Below, in pieces: positions 54,594 through 64,000 of a stretch of DNA of 64,000 nucleotides. The number at the start of each line of letters is the position of its first letter. The first letter of the stretch is position 1. The stretch lies in assembly GCA_941918925.1 (NCBI GenBank), contig OW799237.1, positions 53,432,997-53,496,996 of the forward strand. Reading direction: 5' to 3'. This DNA is from Phyto melanocephala. Lineage: Eukaryota > Arthropoda > Insecta > Diptera > Rhinophoridae. The translations under genes and the position numbers were made by a program. The notes beneath the pieces are model-generated. The model was not told the DNA's origin. It saw only the letters and a list, made by a program, of their open reading frames with translations, and did not search any database.

Positions 54594-54797
54594 GCCACTC
54601 TTGTTAAGGAAAGGTTCCATAACCGTAGCCACGTTTCTTTCGAGAATGGTGTACGAAAAAAATTAAATATGTGTTGATGAGGTTCCTAAAAATAATTTAC
54701 TTAACGAAGAATCTTCTGATGAAGAGCTAGATAATGATGCTTTAGTATTACCAAATTCTAATAATGAAAACGAATGTATAGTATGTAAAGACATACC
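54594..54797 (+). pseudogene. RING-finger gene, 5' part, inside the TIR transposon
   Basis: After a possible acceptor (TATTTTTTTGTAG, ending 54593) a frame encodes FEDATLVKERFHNRSHVSF. A one-base shift near 54665 leads to an acidic stretch (NEESSDEELDNDA) and then ECIVCK, the first two zinc ligands of a RING (Cys codons at 54775 and 54784). The reading stops making sense at about 54798, where the LINE begins. The second half of the domain resumes 5.7 kb downstream at 60482. Upstream exons, if any, are not seen between 54440 and 54590. Confidence 0.75.
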
Positions 54798-54944
54798 GGG
54801 AAACTCTGAGTGTATATCAATTTAATCTGCATCATAGCAGAGCGGCTTCGGCGGTGATGATGCGATGTTTTGTGGAGAATGGGTTGGATATAGATTTGCT
54901 ACAGGAACCATGGATTGTTAGGGATAACATCATGGACCTGTCAG

Positions 54945-56974
54945 GCCAGGGCAGTATTTGAAATACAGATACAAGATATAAATACGTATTTTGTATTTGT
55001 ATTTGAAATACATGGTTTGAAAGTATTTTGTATTTTGTATTTAAAATACACAACTTAAAAGTATTTTGTATTTCAAATACATGTGGCTCATAGACACATT
55101 TACATACAATACATTTATTTTTTGCAATAAATTTAAAAATAAGTTGTGTCATACAAAAGCGAAAATCGCTAAAAACTATGACCATTATAATTTTACATTT
55201 AACAAAAATACTATTCAGCTTTAAATTGTTTCGTCTAAGGCGAATTCATTTACACTTATCATGTGATATCAAATGAAAAGCTCTAGAGTTATATTTGGAT
55301 TATTTGTTAAGTTTGATAAATCTAACACGTTCTCAGCTATAGAACTGGAGTACTTAGAGGAATTCATTGAAATATTGAAACCAATAGCTACGGCTTTGGA
55401 CTACATACAGGGAAATAATTGCTATTATGGAAACTTTTGCCTACTTTAATGTCTGAAATAACCAGATTAGATTGGCTGCAATGTAACAATTTGAGACTTT
55501 TCAGTTGTATTTTGCCAAAACTAAGGGAGAGCGTTGAGAGAAGGTTTGTAAAGTTGTTCATGCTGGCACCTGAAGCAAATAAAGGCATATTGGCGTCATG
55601 TTTCCACCCAAGTTTTAAAATGCGTAGGCTGCCAGAAAACGTCACTGGAAACGAGAGGCAACGAATTAAAAACTTGGCAATAAATACCTTAAAAAAAAAT
55701 TACAAAAAACGTTATGCAATGCTTGGATGCAGCAGATGAAGTAGATGAAAATTTTATTGTTTTTGCCGACAAGAACATTGATCAACCTCGCATATCAAAT
55801 TTGGAATTAGAGTTCATCAGTTTCCTAAATGATAAGAGCAAGGAGATTTCCGTTTTGGATAGCTATCTAAATATTAAAAATTCATTAAGAGCATTGAACA
55901 GTAGCTTGTGTTCCTCAGGGCCTGTAGAAAGATTATTTTCCTTAGCACGTTTTATACATTCCCCAACAAGAGGCTGCTTATCTGATGATTCTTTAAAAAA
56001 TCTAGTTTATATTAAAGGAAATACCTGTTTTATTGAATAAATTTTTTATTTACTAACTATTAAATTCTAAATATGCTTTTTTCACCTAATTCCCCAGTAA
56101 AAACTTGACGCTAGAAAATTAAACGCAAATTTACAAAATAAGTCTCTCAAATGTAAAAAGTAAATGAACTTTTTATTAATGAAAATTTTACACTTTAACA
56201 ATTTTATTGATTTAATTGTGTATCATACGTACATACTTATATAGTAAGTACATAAAATATTGGGTGGGCAACTAAGTAATTGCGGAATTCTTTTAGAAAA
56301 TCAACATATATATGTGACAGCGCATATAGAAAGGGAACTAATGGTAAAAACAGGTTTTGTTCAGGAGAGCCATTTTAAAGATTAAATGATTTTTCTATTT
56401 TTTTAAATTGTTCATAAGGAAAAAAATAAATTTTTTGTAGTTTCGTAAAATCAAGTTATTTTGTTAATTTAGTAGGGGCAAAAATAAAAACAAATAAATT
56501 TTACCGTTAGGTCCCTTTCTATTTGCGCTTAGAATCGTCGACTTCACTTTTATAAAACGCGCATATCTCTGTGAGGGAATACTTTTCGGGCATGGGATCG
56601 GTCATTCGATGCTCAGATGTTGTCCACATCAAAAAAAGGTGAAAATTGTTTTATTACCCTTAGTTCTCTTTCTCTATGCGCTGTCATATATATGTCTGTA
56701 TAACTTAGTTTTATTAAATTAAACATTTAGAAACAGAACTAGGAAGAGATACATATGTATGTATGCATATACATATGTAAATTTTTATGAGACCGAAATT
56801 AAAAAAATATTTGTATTTTGTATTTGAAATACACAGCTTAAAAGTATTTTGTATTTTGTATTTGAAATACACAACTTGAAAGTATCTGTATTTTGTATTT
56901 AAAATACACAACTTGAAAGTATTTGTATTTTGTATTTGAAATACATCAAGGAATGTGTTTTGCCCAGCCCTGGC
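54945..56974 (+). mobile_element. hAT transposon inside the LINE endonuclease
   Basis: Ends GCCAGGGC (54945) and GCCCTGGC (56974) are complementary, with CAGGGCTGGGCAAAAC on the inverted right end, a common hAT terminus. Both sub-terminal regions hold many GTATTTGTATTTGAAATAC-type motifs (54960-55090 and 56810-56945) that could be transposase-binding repeats. The flanks share CCTGTC but not a clean 8-bp duplication. About 2 kb. The gene inside is incomplete. Confidence 0.82.
55340..56040 (+). pseudogene. hAT transposase, C-terminal half
   Basis: Two overlapping frames encode the end of a hAT transposase. The first includes LEYLEEFIEILKPIATALDYIQG near 55350, LPTLMSEI and CFHPSFKMRRL near 55600; a frameshift near 55725 follows. 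The second (55714-56040) carries the dimerisation domain SSGPVERLFSLARF and RGCLSDDSLKNLVYIKGN, the hallmark C-terminus of the family. The N-terminal BED zinc finger and the first catalytic block are absent between 55150 and 55340, so this is a deletion derivative. Confidence 0.88.
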
Positions 56975-57768
56975 GCCTGTCTCGTCAAACCGCCAGTCCG
57001 TTTCACTCACAGACGGGGGTGAGGTTGAGGACATGTATCCTGGTGCATCACGGTGTGTGTGCTGTGCCGATGACGCATCTCTGTTCGCCGGATCTTACGG
57101 TTGTGATGATAGGCGCGGGTTCGGGATCGTTTCTGGTGGCGTCGGCTTACCTACCCTATGACACACCGGACTCCCATCCTTCGGAGGAGGTAAGGAATCT
57201 GGTGGAGTTCTGTAGGTTGAGGGGTATGCCTCTTGTCATGGGCTGTGATGCTAACTCACACAGTACTGTATGGGGCAGTACGGATGATAACCACGGGGGA
57301 CAGCAATTGCTGTAGTTTGTGGAGTGTCATGACCTGCTGGTCCTGAACAGGTGTGTCGAGCCCACCTTAGTGGATGCACGATCACCTTATGCTCTGTCGG
57401 GATGTTGGATAGAGTTGGGAATTGGAGAGTGGTGGACAGATTTACCATGTCTGACCACAAGGCTATCCAGATTGAGATTCTATATGGTAGGAGGCGGAGG
57501 AAGGTGCGTAGGCGTATCAGGGTGCCGAGGAATACGGATCGCACTAAGTACGAGGAGTGCCTCTCGGGACTTTCGGGGAGTGTTCCACACCGGTGCACTC
57601 CGGAATACGGAGGATATTGATCGGACGGTGGAGAGGGTAAACTACTGTCGGACTTGCCTTCGAGAATGCGTGTCCTCTCACGGTAGTGGATGAAAAGGAT
57701 TCTACTCCGTGGTGGAGTAGTGAATTGGAATCCATGAAGAGGACACGAGGAGGGCCTTTAATCGTTAC

Positions 57769-59230
57769 ATGAGGGAGCGGAATCCTGGATTATGGGACGA
57801 GTATAAGGCGAAGAAGAAGGAGCTGAAGAGAACTATACATCTTCGGAAACGAAGTTCGTGGAGGGAATTCTGCTCCGGCGTGATGGATACATCTGAAGTG
57901 GGGAGACTGCAGAGGATGGTGTCTAGAGACCCTGTCTCCAGAATGGGGCTTATTCGCAGGACCGATGACGCCATGATGGAGACGATGGAGGGGACATTAC
58001 AGTCGCTGATGGAGGTATATTTTCCTGGAAGAGTCATTTCGAATGACTCATGGGTTCCGGTTAACAGGGGAGCCAGTGAGGTAAGGCGAAGGGATGCGGA
58101 AAGGATAGTAACTCTTAATGGGGCTAGAAGTGCAATTTTGTCTTTTGCCCCATTTAAGGCGGCTGGGATGGATGGGATATTTCCTGCATTACTACAGTGG
58201 GGTATGAACACTCTACTTGTGGTGATTAGGGAAATATTTGTTGTCTGTCTTTCGACAGGGTATATTCCGGTGGCATGGAGGGAGACCAGGGTGGTGGAGG
58301 ACTATACGGAGGCTAAGTCGTTCAGGCCGATCAGTCTTACATCCTTTCTATTGAAGGCAATGGAAAGAGTGTTGGTTGACTTTCTGGAGGAGAACACGCT
58401 GATAAATAGGCCATTGAGTGGGAGTCAGCACACTTACAGAGCTGGGAGGTCTACTGAGACAGCCCTGCACGAACTGGTGAGGGTTGCTGAGAGGGAGGTT
58501 TTCAATGGTGATCTGGCTTTGTCCGTATTTATGGACATAGAGGGCGCTTTTGATAGGATCTCTTTTGATAGACTGGGAAATGCTCTCGATGAGCGAGGGA
58601 TCGATTCTGTTGTGGTGAAGTGGATCGGCGCAATGCTCAGATGTAGGGCAGTGAATCTCAGGAGCGGGAGCACCAGGATTCGGGGAAGGGTGGCCAGGGG
58701 ATGTCCGCAAGGAGTGGAGTGCTGTGAAACATAACTGTGGACAGCCTTCTCAGGAGACTGGAGGTAATGGGCATACATACGGTAGGGTATGCAGATGATG
58801 TGGCAATTATGGTTGGTGGTAAGTTCATTGAGACCATTTTAGGTTGCATGAGACAGGCGCTCAGAGTTACCGAGGAATGGTGTTGTGAACAGGGACTAAC
58901 CATAAAGGCTGGCAAATCGGATGCTATGCTCTTCACGCGGAGAAGGAAGGGCATAGAGATTGAATCCTTAATGCTTTTTGGAACCGAGATCAATGTGTCC
59001 AGGAAGGTGAAATATCTGAGGGTAACGCTGGATATGAAACTAACCTGGAATGATCATGTTGAGACAAGGGTACAGATAGCAAAGAGGATTCTGCATCAGT
59101 GTAAACAGGTTTGCGGTCGGAAGTGGGGAATCTCACCTAAGGCTGCACACTGGATTTACTCAGTGGTGGTGAGATCGACGATCACTTACGCATCTGTTGT
59201 CTGGTGGCCGAAGGCCTCAGGCGACGGTTA
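57769..59230 (+). pseudogene. LINE reverse transcriptase
   Basis: The first frame (57769-58734) has the linker helix KKELKRTI..RKRSSW, AAGMDGIFPALLQ near 58150, FRPISLTSFLLKAMERVL near 58320, FRAGRSTETALH-like HTYRAGRSTE near 58430, FMDIEGAFDRI near 58530 and ARGCPQG near 58695. A short deletion or shift there loses the GGVLSPLLW region. The second frame (58737-59231) has the catalytic GYADDVAIMV near 58785, LTIKAGKSDAMLF, and VKYL.VTLD..L.W..H. The order and spacing match I/Loa-type ORF2 proteins. Confidence 0.9.
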
Positions 59231-59470
59231 GGCGAAAGTTGGACGGGTTCAAAGGATTGCTTGCATTGGTATATGTGGTGCGATACGTACCACACCAACG
59301 CAAGCGATGGAGGCAATGCTGGGATTGCTGCCGTTGGACTTATTTGTAAGGGAGACGGTGGCAAGATCGGCGATTCGGGTGCGAAGTGATGGCATGTGGT
59401 ATCGCTTTGGATCGGTTTTTGGACATAGGAGAATCCTGGACCTCGTAGATAAAGAGGTTAGGGAGCTCAG

Positions 59471-60320
59471 ATGCCGATGGAGCGCATGAGTCGGGTGAAA
59501 GTGGTCGAAAGGCTACATCACACGCTCATAGCGGATGGATTCATGCACGATGAGTGCATGGAGAATGACATCAGTATCTTTACTGATGGGTCCTTTATGG
59601 ACGGAAGGGCAGGTGCTGGTGTGTACTCATCTGAGTTGAACTTATCCTGCACCCTGAATCTGGTGGAGTACGTGTCGGTCTATCAGGCAGAAATGCTTGG
59701 TTTGATGCACGCGTTGGACCACCTGTTGGAATGTCGAATGTATGGGAAGAGAATTCTTATTGCAGTTGACAACCAGTCGGTTATAAAACGTATGCAGCGG
59801 ATGGATTTGAACTCCTCTTTGGTGCTTGAGTGTGTTCTAAAGCTCAATAGGTATGCCTCTACAAATGAGGTAACGCCGATGTGCGTTAAGGGACACGTGG
59901 GCATAGCTGGGAATGAGGCTGCTGACGAACTTGCGAAGAAGGGGTCTGAGGCTGCATTCTGTGGACCGGAACCCAGAACTGCTCTGGGCAATGGGTTAGT
60001 GCGGGCGAAGATCTCTCAATGGGTGAACTCTGTGAACTTGCGAAGGTGGATGTAGGGAACCACGTGTAGACAGGCTCGTATGGTGCTCAGGGAGCCACTT
60101 GGCAGGGGTGCAGTGAAGATACTCGGTTTTAATCGGAGTATGATGAGCTGGATCACTGCGTTGATTACAGGACATGGTAACTTCAAATATCATCTGAAGA
60201 GGATGCAGATCGTGGATGATGATATTTGTAGAATGTGCCTGGAGGATGCCGAGACAGCAGCGCCGAGACTGTGCGATGAAGATTGTCGACAATCACCAGT
60301 CGGCAGTGTGAAATAGTTTT
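59471..60320 (+). pseudogene. LINE RNase H and C-terminal zinc motif
   Basis: The 194-codon block starts near 59471 and contains ISIFTDGSFMDGRAGAGVY near 59570, VYQAEMLGLMHAL, IAVDNQSVIKRM and VKGHVGIAGNEAADELAKKG near 59890-59945. These are the four RNase H catalytic blocks D, E, D, H/D found in I/Loa/R1-type LINEs and absent from Jockey. After a stop near 60055 the C-terminal portion reads TGHGNFKYHLKRM and ICRMCLEDAE, with the last Cys/His ligands altered. The 3' end lies near 60479. Confidence 0.88.
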
Positions 60321-60481
60321 CCTAGTTCAGAGCAAATGCCGGTTGTGGCGCGGGACTTAGTGATTGAGGGTATACTTATCGGCGGACACAAAATCACTGG
60401 GGAGCGAAGGGGGTCGAAAATGGACCCGTGGTAGTAGTGGTCTGCTTCGATATTCCCCCTATATGTGTACATGTGTATATA

Positions 60482-60649
60482 TGTAAAAACAATACACCGA
60501 ATATTGTTATTTTGCCATGCAAACATTTAAAACTTTGTGATGAATGTCATGTCAAACTAATGGCTGGTGCGATTTCTGCCGGATCGCAAAATTATTCTTG
60601 TCCTTATTGTCGTGGCATTGCTCAAGATGCAATGCAAGTATTTATCTAG
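60482..60649 (+). pseudogene. RING-finger gene, 3' part, inside the TIR transposon
   Basis: The frame resumes at TGT 60482 (a duplicated copy of the second RING cysteine) and reads CKNNTPNIVILPCKH, LCDECHVKLM, and YSCPYCRGIAQ, ending at a TAG at 60647. Joined at the duplicated site with the first part, the ligand spacing is C-x2-C-x11-C-x-H-x3-C-x2-C-x17-C-x2-C, a complete C3HC4 RING of the IAP/MDM2/Neuralized-like type at the extreme C-terminus of its protein. RING domains of this kind recruit ubiquitin-conjugating enzymes. The presence of such a domain in a transposon suggests captured host sequence, or a family in which it is a standard part. Confidence 0.82.
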
Positions 60650-60959
60650 AAAGTAAATATTTTGAAATAAAAAACATAGTTCCTACTTTATTATTTAACT
60701 TATTATTTTTCTTCTTTTAAAATAGGGAATTATTTAATTTTTAATTTGGGGATTTGTTTCATTATGAAATAAGTCCCTAAATGTTGGGGTTTTATTTCAT
60801 TTTTCTTTGGGGTGTTATTTCAATTCATTGGGGCTTATTTTATTTTTGAGATTGGGGCTTATTTTATTTTTGAGATTGGGGCATTATTTCATAATGAAAT
60901 AAGTCCCTAAAATTGGGGACTTATTTCATTTTCATTTTGGGGAGTTATTTCATGGTGCC
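60650..60959. repeat. Right inverted terminal repeat of the RING transposon
   Basis: Alternating GGGACTTATTTCATT and GAAATAAGTCCCTAAA motifs form the extended inverted end, with a tandem TTGGGGCTTATTTTATTTTTGAGA unit at 60830-60885. The left counterpart is 54260-54440. Confidence 0.85.
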
Positions 60960-60967
60960 ATTATACT

Positions 60968-61298
60968 ACTACAATTTGCTGAATTGACAAATAGTCGCTA
61001 TGGGCATTGACTCTTAGCAGAAGAAAAAAAAAACAAAAATAACTTAAACAAAACCAAACGAGAACATTTGTAACAAATATTATGTATCACACACACACAC
61101 AAACATAGAGAAAATATGTCAAAAATGCTTTAAATAAAATTTGTCAAAATATACTCAAAATTTTCTGATAGACTGGAACAGTGTAAACTAAATTAAGTTT
61201 TAGATTAATCCTTCGATTGTCAGCAATATTTCCAACGGTCAATAACCAACAAGGTCTCTGGGGACCTCATATAATTAATATGACGAAAATTTACATTA
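60968..61298. other. Intronic sequence, no gene
   Basis: Short A-rich and CA-rich stretches (ACACACACACAC near 61090) but no supportable gene or mobile element. Confidence 0.4.
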
Positions 61299-62109
61299 TT
61301 ATACCCTTCACACAGTGAAAAAGGGTATATATAGGTTTGTCATTCCGTGTGAAATTTCTACAATTTTCATTTCCGACCCCATAAAGTATATATTTTCTGA
61401 AAGCTTATGAATAGGGGAGTCGATTAAGCTCTGTCAGTCTGTCCGTCTGTCCGTGTGTATGTTGAAATCAGCTTTTTGAAGCCCCCCGACATAGGTTGGA
61501 CCCGGGTAAGGTATTAAAATATCAGAAATATTCGGGAGTAGATCGGTATTGAAAATCAGAAACATCGGTACATAAACAACTGAGATATGAGTAAAAATCC
61601 ACGACCACCTGGATTTTTTTTCACAAAAACAAAATTACAACAACAACATACATACATACAAACGTGTACACTGGTTAGAGAAAACATTGCATCGAATCCC
61701 AGCTGAGCCAAACATTTTTTTTTCATTTTTTTTTTAATTTTTTAAAAATTTTTTTTTTTAATTTTTTTTTTTATTTTTTTTTATTTTTTATTTAATATAT
61801 TATTTATATTTTTATTATTATTTTTTTAAAAGATTTTTTTTTTAATTTTTTTTTGTTTTATATATATTATATACATAATAATTTTTTTTTTTTTAAATTT
61901 TTTTTTAAATTTTTTTTTTTTTTTGTTTTTTTAACATACATACGTGAATTTATAATTTTACAATGGGACGTTTTTATATATGTATGTTTTTATATGTATG
62001 TACGTATTTCATATGGGATGAATGGTGACACAAACCACTGTTATTGCATGACTACACGTTGTGAAGGGTATATAAGATTCGGCAGGGACGAATATAGCGC
62101 TCTTACTTG
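61299..62109 (+). repeat. Interspersed repeat family A, copy 5 (flipped core)
   Basis: Starts TATACCCTTCACACAG and ends with GGCAGGGACGAATATAGC and CTCTTACTTG; the terminal hairpin is mutated. The tRNA-like segment (ACTGGTTAGAGAAAAC, ATCGAATCCCAGCTGAG) near 61680-61710 is oriented as in copy 2. Confidence 0.85.
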
Positions 62110-62123
62110 TTTTTATATATTTT

Positions 62124-62459
62124 TATACCCTTCACATGTGGTGCACAAGGGTATATATAGCTTCGTCATTCCGTTTGTAATTTCTACAATTTTCATTTCC
62201 GACCCCATAAAGTATATATTTTAAAATTTTTGTACAAAAATTTTTTAAAAAAATTTAAAAAAAAATATAAAAAAAATAATAAAATATAATATATTTTTTG
62301 GCTTAGCTGGGATTCGATGCCACATTTAGTCTAACCAGTATATACATATGTACGTATTTTATATGAGATGAATGGTGATACAAACAATTGTTATTGCATG
62401 AATACACGTTGTGAAGGGTATATAAGATTCGGCACGGCCGAAAATAGCACTGTTACTTG
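62124..62459 (+). repeat. Interspersed repeat family A, copy 6, internally deleted
   Basis: A short copy with left end TATACCCTTCACATGTGG, then an abrupt join at about 62222 to the AT-rich core, an antisense tRNA-like segment (GCTTAGCTGGGATTCGATG) and the GGCACGGCCGAA hairpin before TGTTACTTG. Confidence 0.85.
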
Positions 62460-62619
62460 TTTTTAAATATAGTTATTTTATTGCACACATATTTTTGTGA
62501 TTTGCTTAATGACCTATACGACCGCGGAATATCTGTGTAAATTTATTTAACAAACCAGTAAGTTTAGCAAATGGAGATTAGGTAAAATAAGGCAATATAT
62601 AAATATATAATAAAAAAAA
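62460..62619. other. Spacer
   Basis: AT-rich sequence between a family A copy and the piggyBac relic. Nothing recognised. Confidence 0.4.
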
Positions 62620-63640
62620 GTTTAAATTCAAAAATCGATGTCCGCTAATTATTTTGCTACCAATATTTTGCATTTACACATCTGCTGGAATATTGCATAA
62701 TAACTTTCCACTTTTCTTATATTTTTTTTCTAAGTCCAAATCAACTCGTTCTTGATTAAATTCACGTTCTACATTAGATGACTTACACTGTAAATTATAC
62801 CCTTTAGTGGATTATATAATTTCGAGTCGCAGATGCACCATATTTTTATCCAATATTTTGCTGGTTTAGAGGGAATATATCGGGTAAAACGTGTTCGTCC
62901 TCGATATGGAAACTATTGTTTGTCAATAGTTAAGTTTACCATCGTTATTGCTCAAACGGCATCAATATCAGATGTTTTGCTTTCTAATGAACTTTCTGCA
63001 CGAGTAGTAGCGTTATCAAAATGAATGGTTTTGGTAATAGCAATAAAACGATTTTTGGACATTTCAGTTTTATAAATAGGTAAATGTGAATCATTCCACA
63101 ATTCTTTTACTGGCTCAGAATTGGATTGATACATACCCAATGTAATAAGATGCCGAGGAATGCCAGAAACTATTTTGCAATAAAGGACTCTATTTCTTGG
63201 GTTTAACTGTTTGATTTGCTGTGTTCCAGGCTAAAACCAATTCTTTAACTTTTTTGTTTGTCTCACGAATAAAAGCATATGCAATTTCGTTAGTTATAAT
63301 GGAAATGAATATTCACAATGGATCAGAAACAATTCCGGATGCGGGTCGTGATCGTCATTCAGTATAATTTACAACGTTATGTGATCGAGTACGATGAAGT
63401 ACTGGTGGATCAACGTACCTTTTGCTGCCATTTTTGAAACAAAGTGCAGCGAACCACCTTCAGTATTAGCAATAACATTACCTTGAATATTTTCATCGGA
63501 GGATTATTCTTTAGCAACTTCGACATTTATTTCTCCTTCTGCATCTGAAACTTCGTCATCTGGATCGTAGTTTGGATCTTCGTTGTCGCCTCCTTCATTA
63601 AATTAATCAGTGCCATTTTCATACTCATTTTGTTATAAAT
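62620..63640 (-). pseudogene. piggyBac-family transposase relic
   Basis: Read right to left: an acidic N-terminal region (EDPNYDPDDEVSDAEGE near 63580), then IVSDPL and TNEIAYAFIRETNKK near 63330-63270, followed by LWNDSHLPIYKTEMSKNRFIAI..IHFDN (63110-63010), which is the DDE_Tnp_1_7 domain segment where the family has S/P..R..M.RNRF. After a stop comes LTIDKQ, FPYRGRTRFTRYIPSKPAKYWIKIW near 62900-62860 and CDSK. Several stops and frameshifts are present and the C-terminal cysteine-rich finger is not found. TTAA target sites were not identified. Confidence 0.85.
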
Positions 63641-64000
63641 ACATTCTCAATGTTTCCAATGCTGCTCCTTGTTCATTCGCACTCAGATACTGAAAACGCG
63701 TATACTAATAACACTGCTCTGCAAAAAATAATTTTTTGTCTTCCCATTTTATAAAATTATGTGGATTATATGGATATTGACGCGCTAAACTCAAATCCGT
63801 TGTCGGTTTTTTTCCATCAGATCGGGATTTTTTTATGGGCGTGGCAAATTTTTCCCCCTAAATAAGTCAGGTACGGAGATTTATTTCCCTCTAACTCGAG
63901 AACCACTCATTTAGTGGAATAAAATTTTTCTCTATCTCTTATGGTTTTGGAGTTATTTAGAAATTAATGGAGAAAAAAAATTTTTCGAGCAAAATTTGTA
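63641..64000. other. Window end, no gene
   Basis: Contains GGGCGTGGCAAATTTTT near 63838 and AACTCGAGAACCACT near 63892, the second matching an inner block of the long-TIR transposon at 9696-12983 (AACTCGAGAACCACTTG). It may be the edge of a related element beyond the window. Confidence 0.35.

Larger units (their letters stand above)
54815..57310 (+). pseudogene. LINE endonuclease, split by a hAT element
   Basis: The first part (54815-54944) reads HHSRAASAVMMRCF and LLQEPWIV, the start of an apurinic-type endonuclease whose E nicks target DNA. After the hAT insertion (54945-56974) another frame continues with RTCILVHHGV, ASAYLPYD, and GCDANSHSTVWGSTD near 57245-57290, the metal-binding D/N blocks. 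A stop at 57313 and later frameshifts separate it from the linker and RT. Confidence 0.85.
54798..60479 (+). mobile_element. Loa/I-type LINE inserted in the RING gene
   Basis: The LINE starts at the very beginning of its ORF2 endonuclease (INLHH/FNLHHSRAAS-like, 54815) and runs through RT, RNase H and the C-terminal zinc motif. The RING sequence TATGTAAAGACATACC before it is echoed by TATGTAAAAACAATACACC after it, which looks like an imperfect 15-20-bp target duplication. A hAT element split it later. GC content is visibly higher than the surroundings. Confidence 0.85.
54260..60959 (+). mobile_element. TIR transposon carrying a RING-finger gene, interrupted by a LINE
   Basis: The left end GGCACCATGAAATAACTCC and right end GGAGTTATTTCATGGTGCC are perfect mirror images and continue into inverted repeats of more than 150 bp built from TGAAATAA(C/G)TCCCCAAA motifs. 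ATTATACT at 54252-54259 is repeated exactly at 60960-60967. An 8-bp duplication fits hAT, P-like and a few other superfamilies. Without the inserted LINE the element is only about 1 kb and encodes a RING-finger C-terminus but no visible transposase. It is therefore either an internally deleted copy or a non-autonomous carrier. Confidence 0.88.

Noticed and set aside
54945..56974. Perfect 8-bp target duplication for the nested hAT element
   Set aside because: The flanks CCTGTCAG and GCCTGTCT share only CCTGTC with an offset. The duplication is either mutated or I have the ends off by a base or two.
40188..64000. Third Myd88 exon with TIR boxes 2 and 3
   Set aside because: I scanned the + strand frames for the remaining TIR motifs and found only mobile-element proteins. 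The exon must lie beyond the window, or it is too short to see.

Overview
This is AT-rich eukaryotic nuclear DNA from a fly-like insect genome. The evidence is spliced host exons, Penelope-like, BEL/Pao, Copia, Mag-type Gypsy, Loa/Jockey-type LINE, rosa-like mariner, piggyBac and hAT elements, and AT-rich Helitrons starting TCTATATATATAAAAG. I cannot name the species. No rRNA, tRNA, CRISPR or bacterial-type operon is visible.

The only recognisable host gene is Myd88, the Toll-pathway adaptor, on the + strand. One coding exon (14280-14700) carries the death domain and ends in a GTAAGT donor. The next (39919-40187) starts the TIR domain; its acceptor and donor are clean and its reading phase matches exon 1. 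The rest of the TIR domain is not seen before the window ends. The gene therefore has an intron of about 25.2 kb and another of more than 23.8 kb, both filled with transposable elements.

Layout: 1-3790 minus-strand Ty3/Gypsy relic; 4097-5760 LINE relic split by a Harbinger-like MITE; 6070-6720 LINE 3' fragment; 7022-7660 first copy of a small interspersed repeat (family A); 8089-9713 Jockey-like LINE relic with a palindrome; 9696-12983 DNA transposon with roughly 465-bp inverted ends and an unassigned intron-containing gene; 13414-15772 two family A copies tightly bracketing Myd88 exon 1; 16040-17353 LINE fragment and a family B repeat; 17842-31915 a Copia element with LTRs and a 5-bp target duplication, which holds a family A copy, an 8-kb Penelope-like composite (20083-28083, 15-bp target duplication) and a hAT relic.

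Then 32570-45277 has three copies of one Helitron family with 118-bp internal tandem repeats, one copy of a second Helitron family, three mariner-type relics and Myd88 exon 2. 46980-53495 is a minus-strand BEL/Pao element with an extra zinc-knuckle ORF downstream of integrase. 54260-60959 is a terminal-inverted-repeat element with a perfect 8-bp target duplication that carries a RING-finger gene; a LINE split that RING domain and a hAT element then split the LINE. 61299-62459 has two more family A copies and 62620-63640 is a piggyBac relic.

Most element genes are broken. The clear exception is the 820-codon Penelope-like reverse transcriptase/GIY-YIG ORF at 23241-25703. The items most worth following up are the RING-carrying transposon, the one-directional A-to-G differences between the two Penelope copies, the hammerhead-like motifs in its termini, the unassigned long-TIR transposon, and the TE-swollen Myd88 introns.
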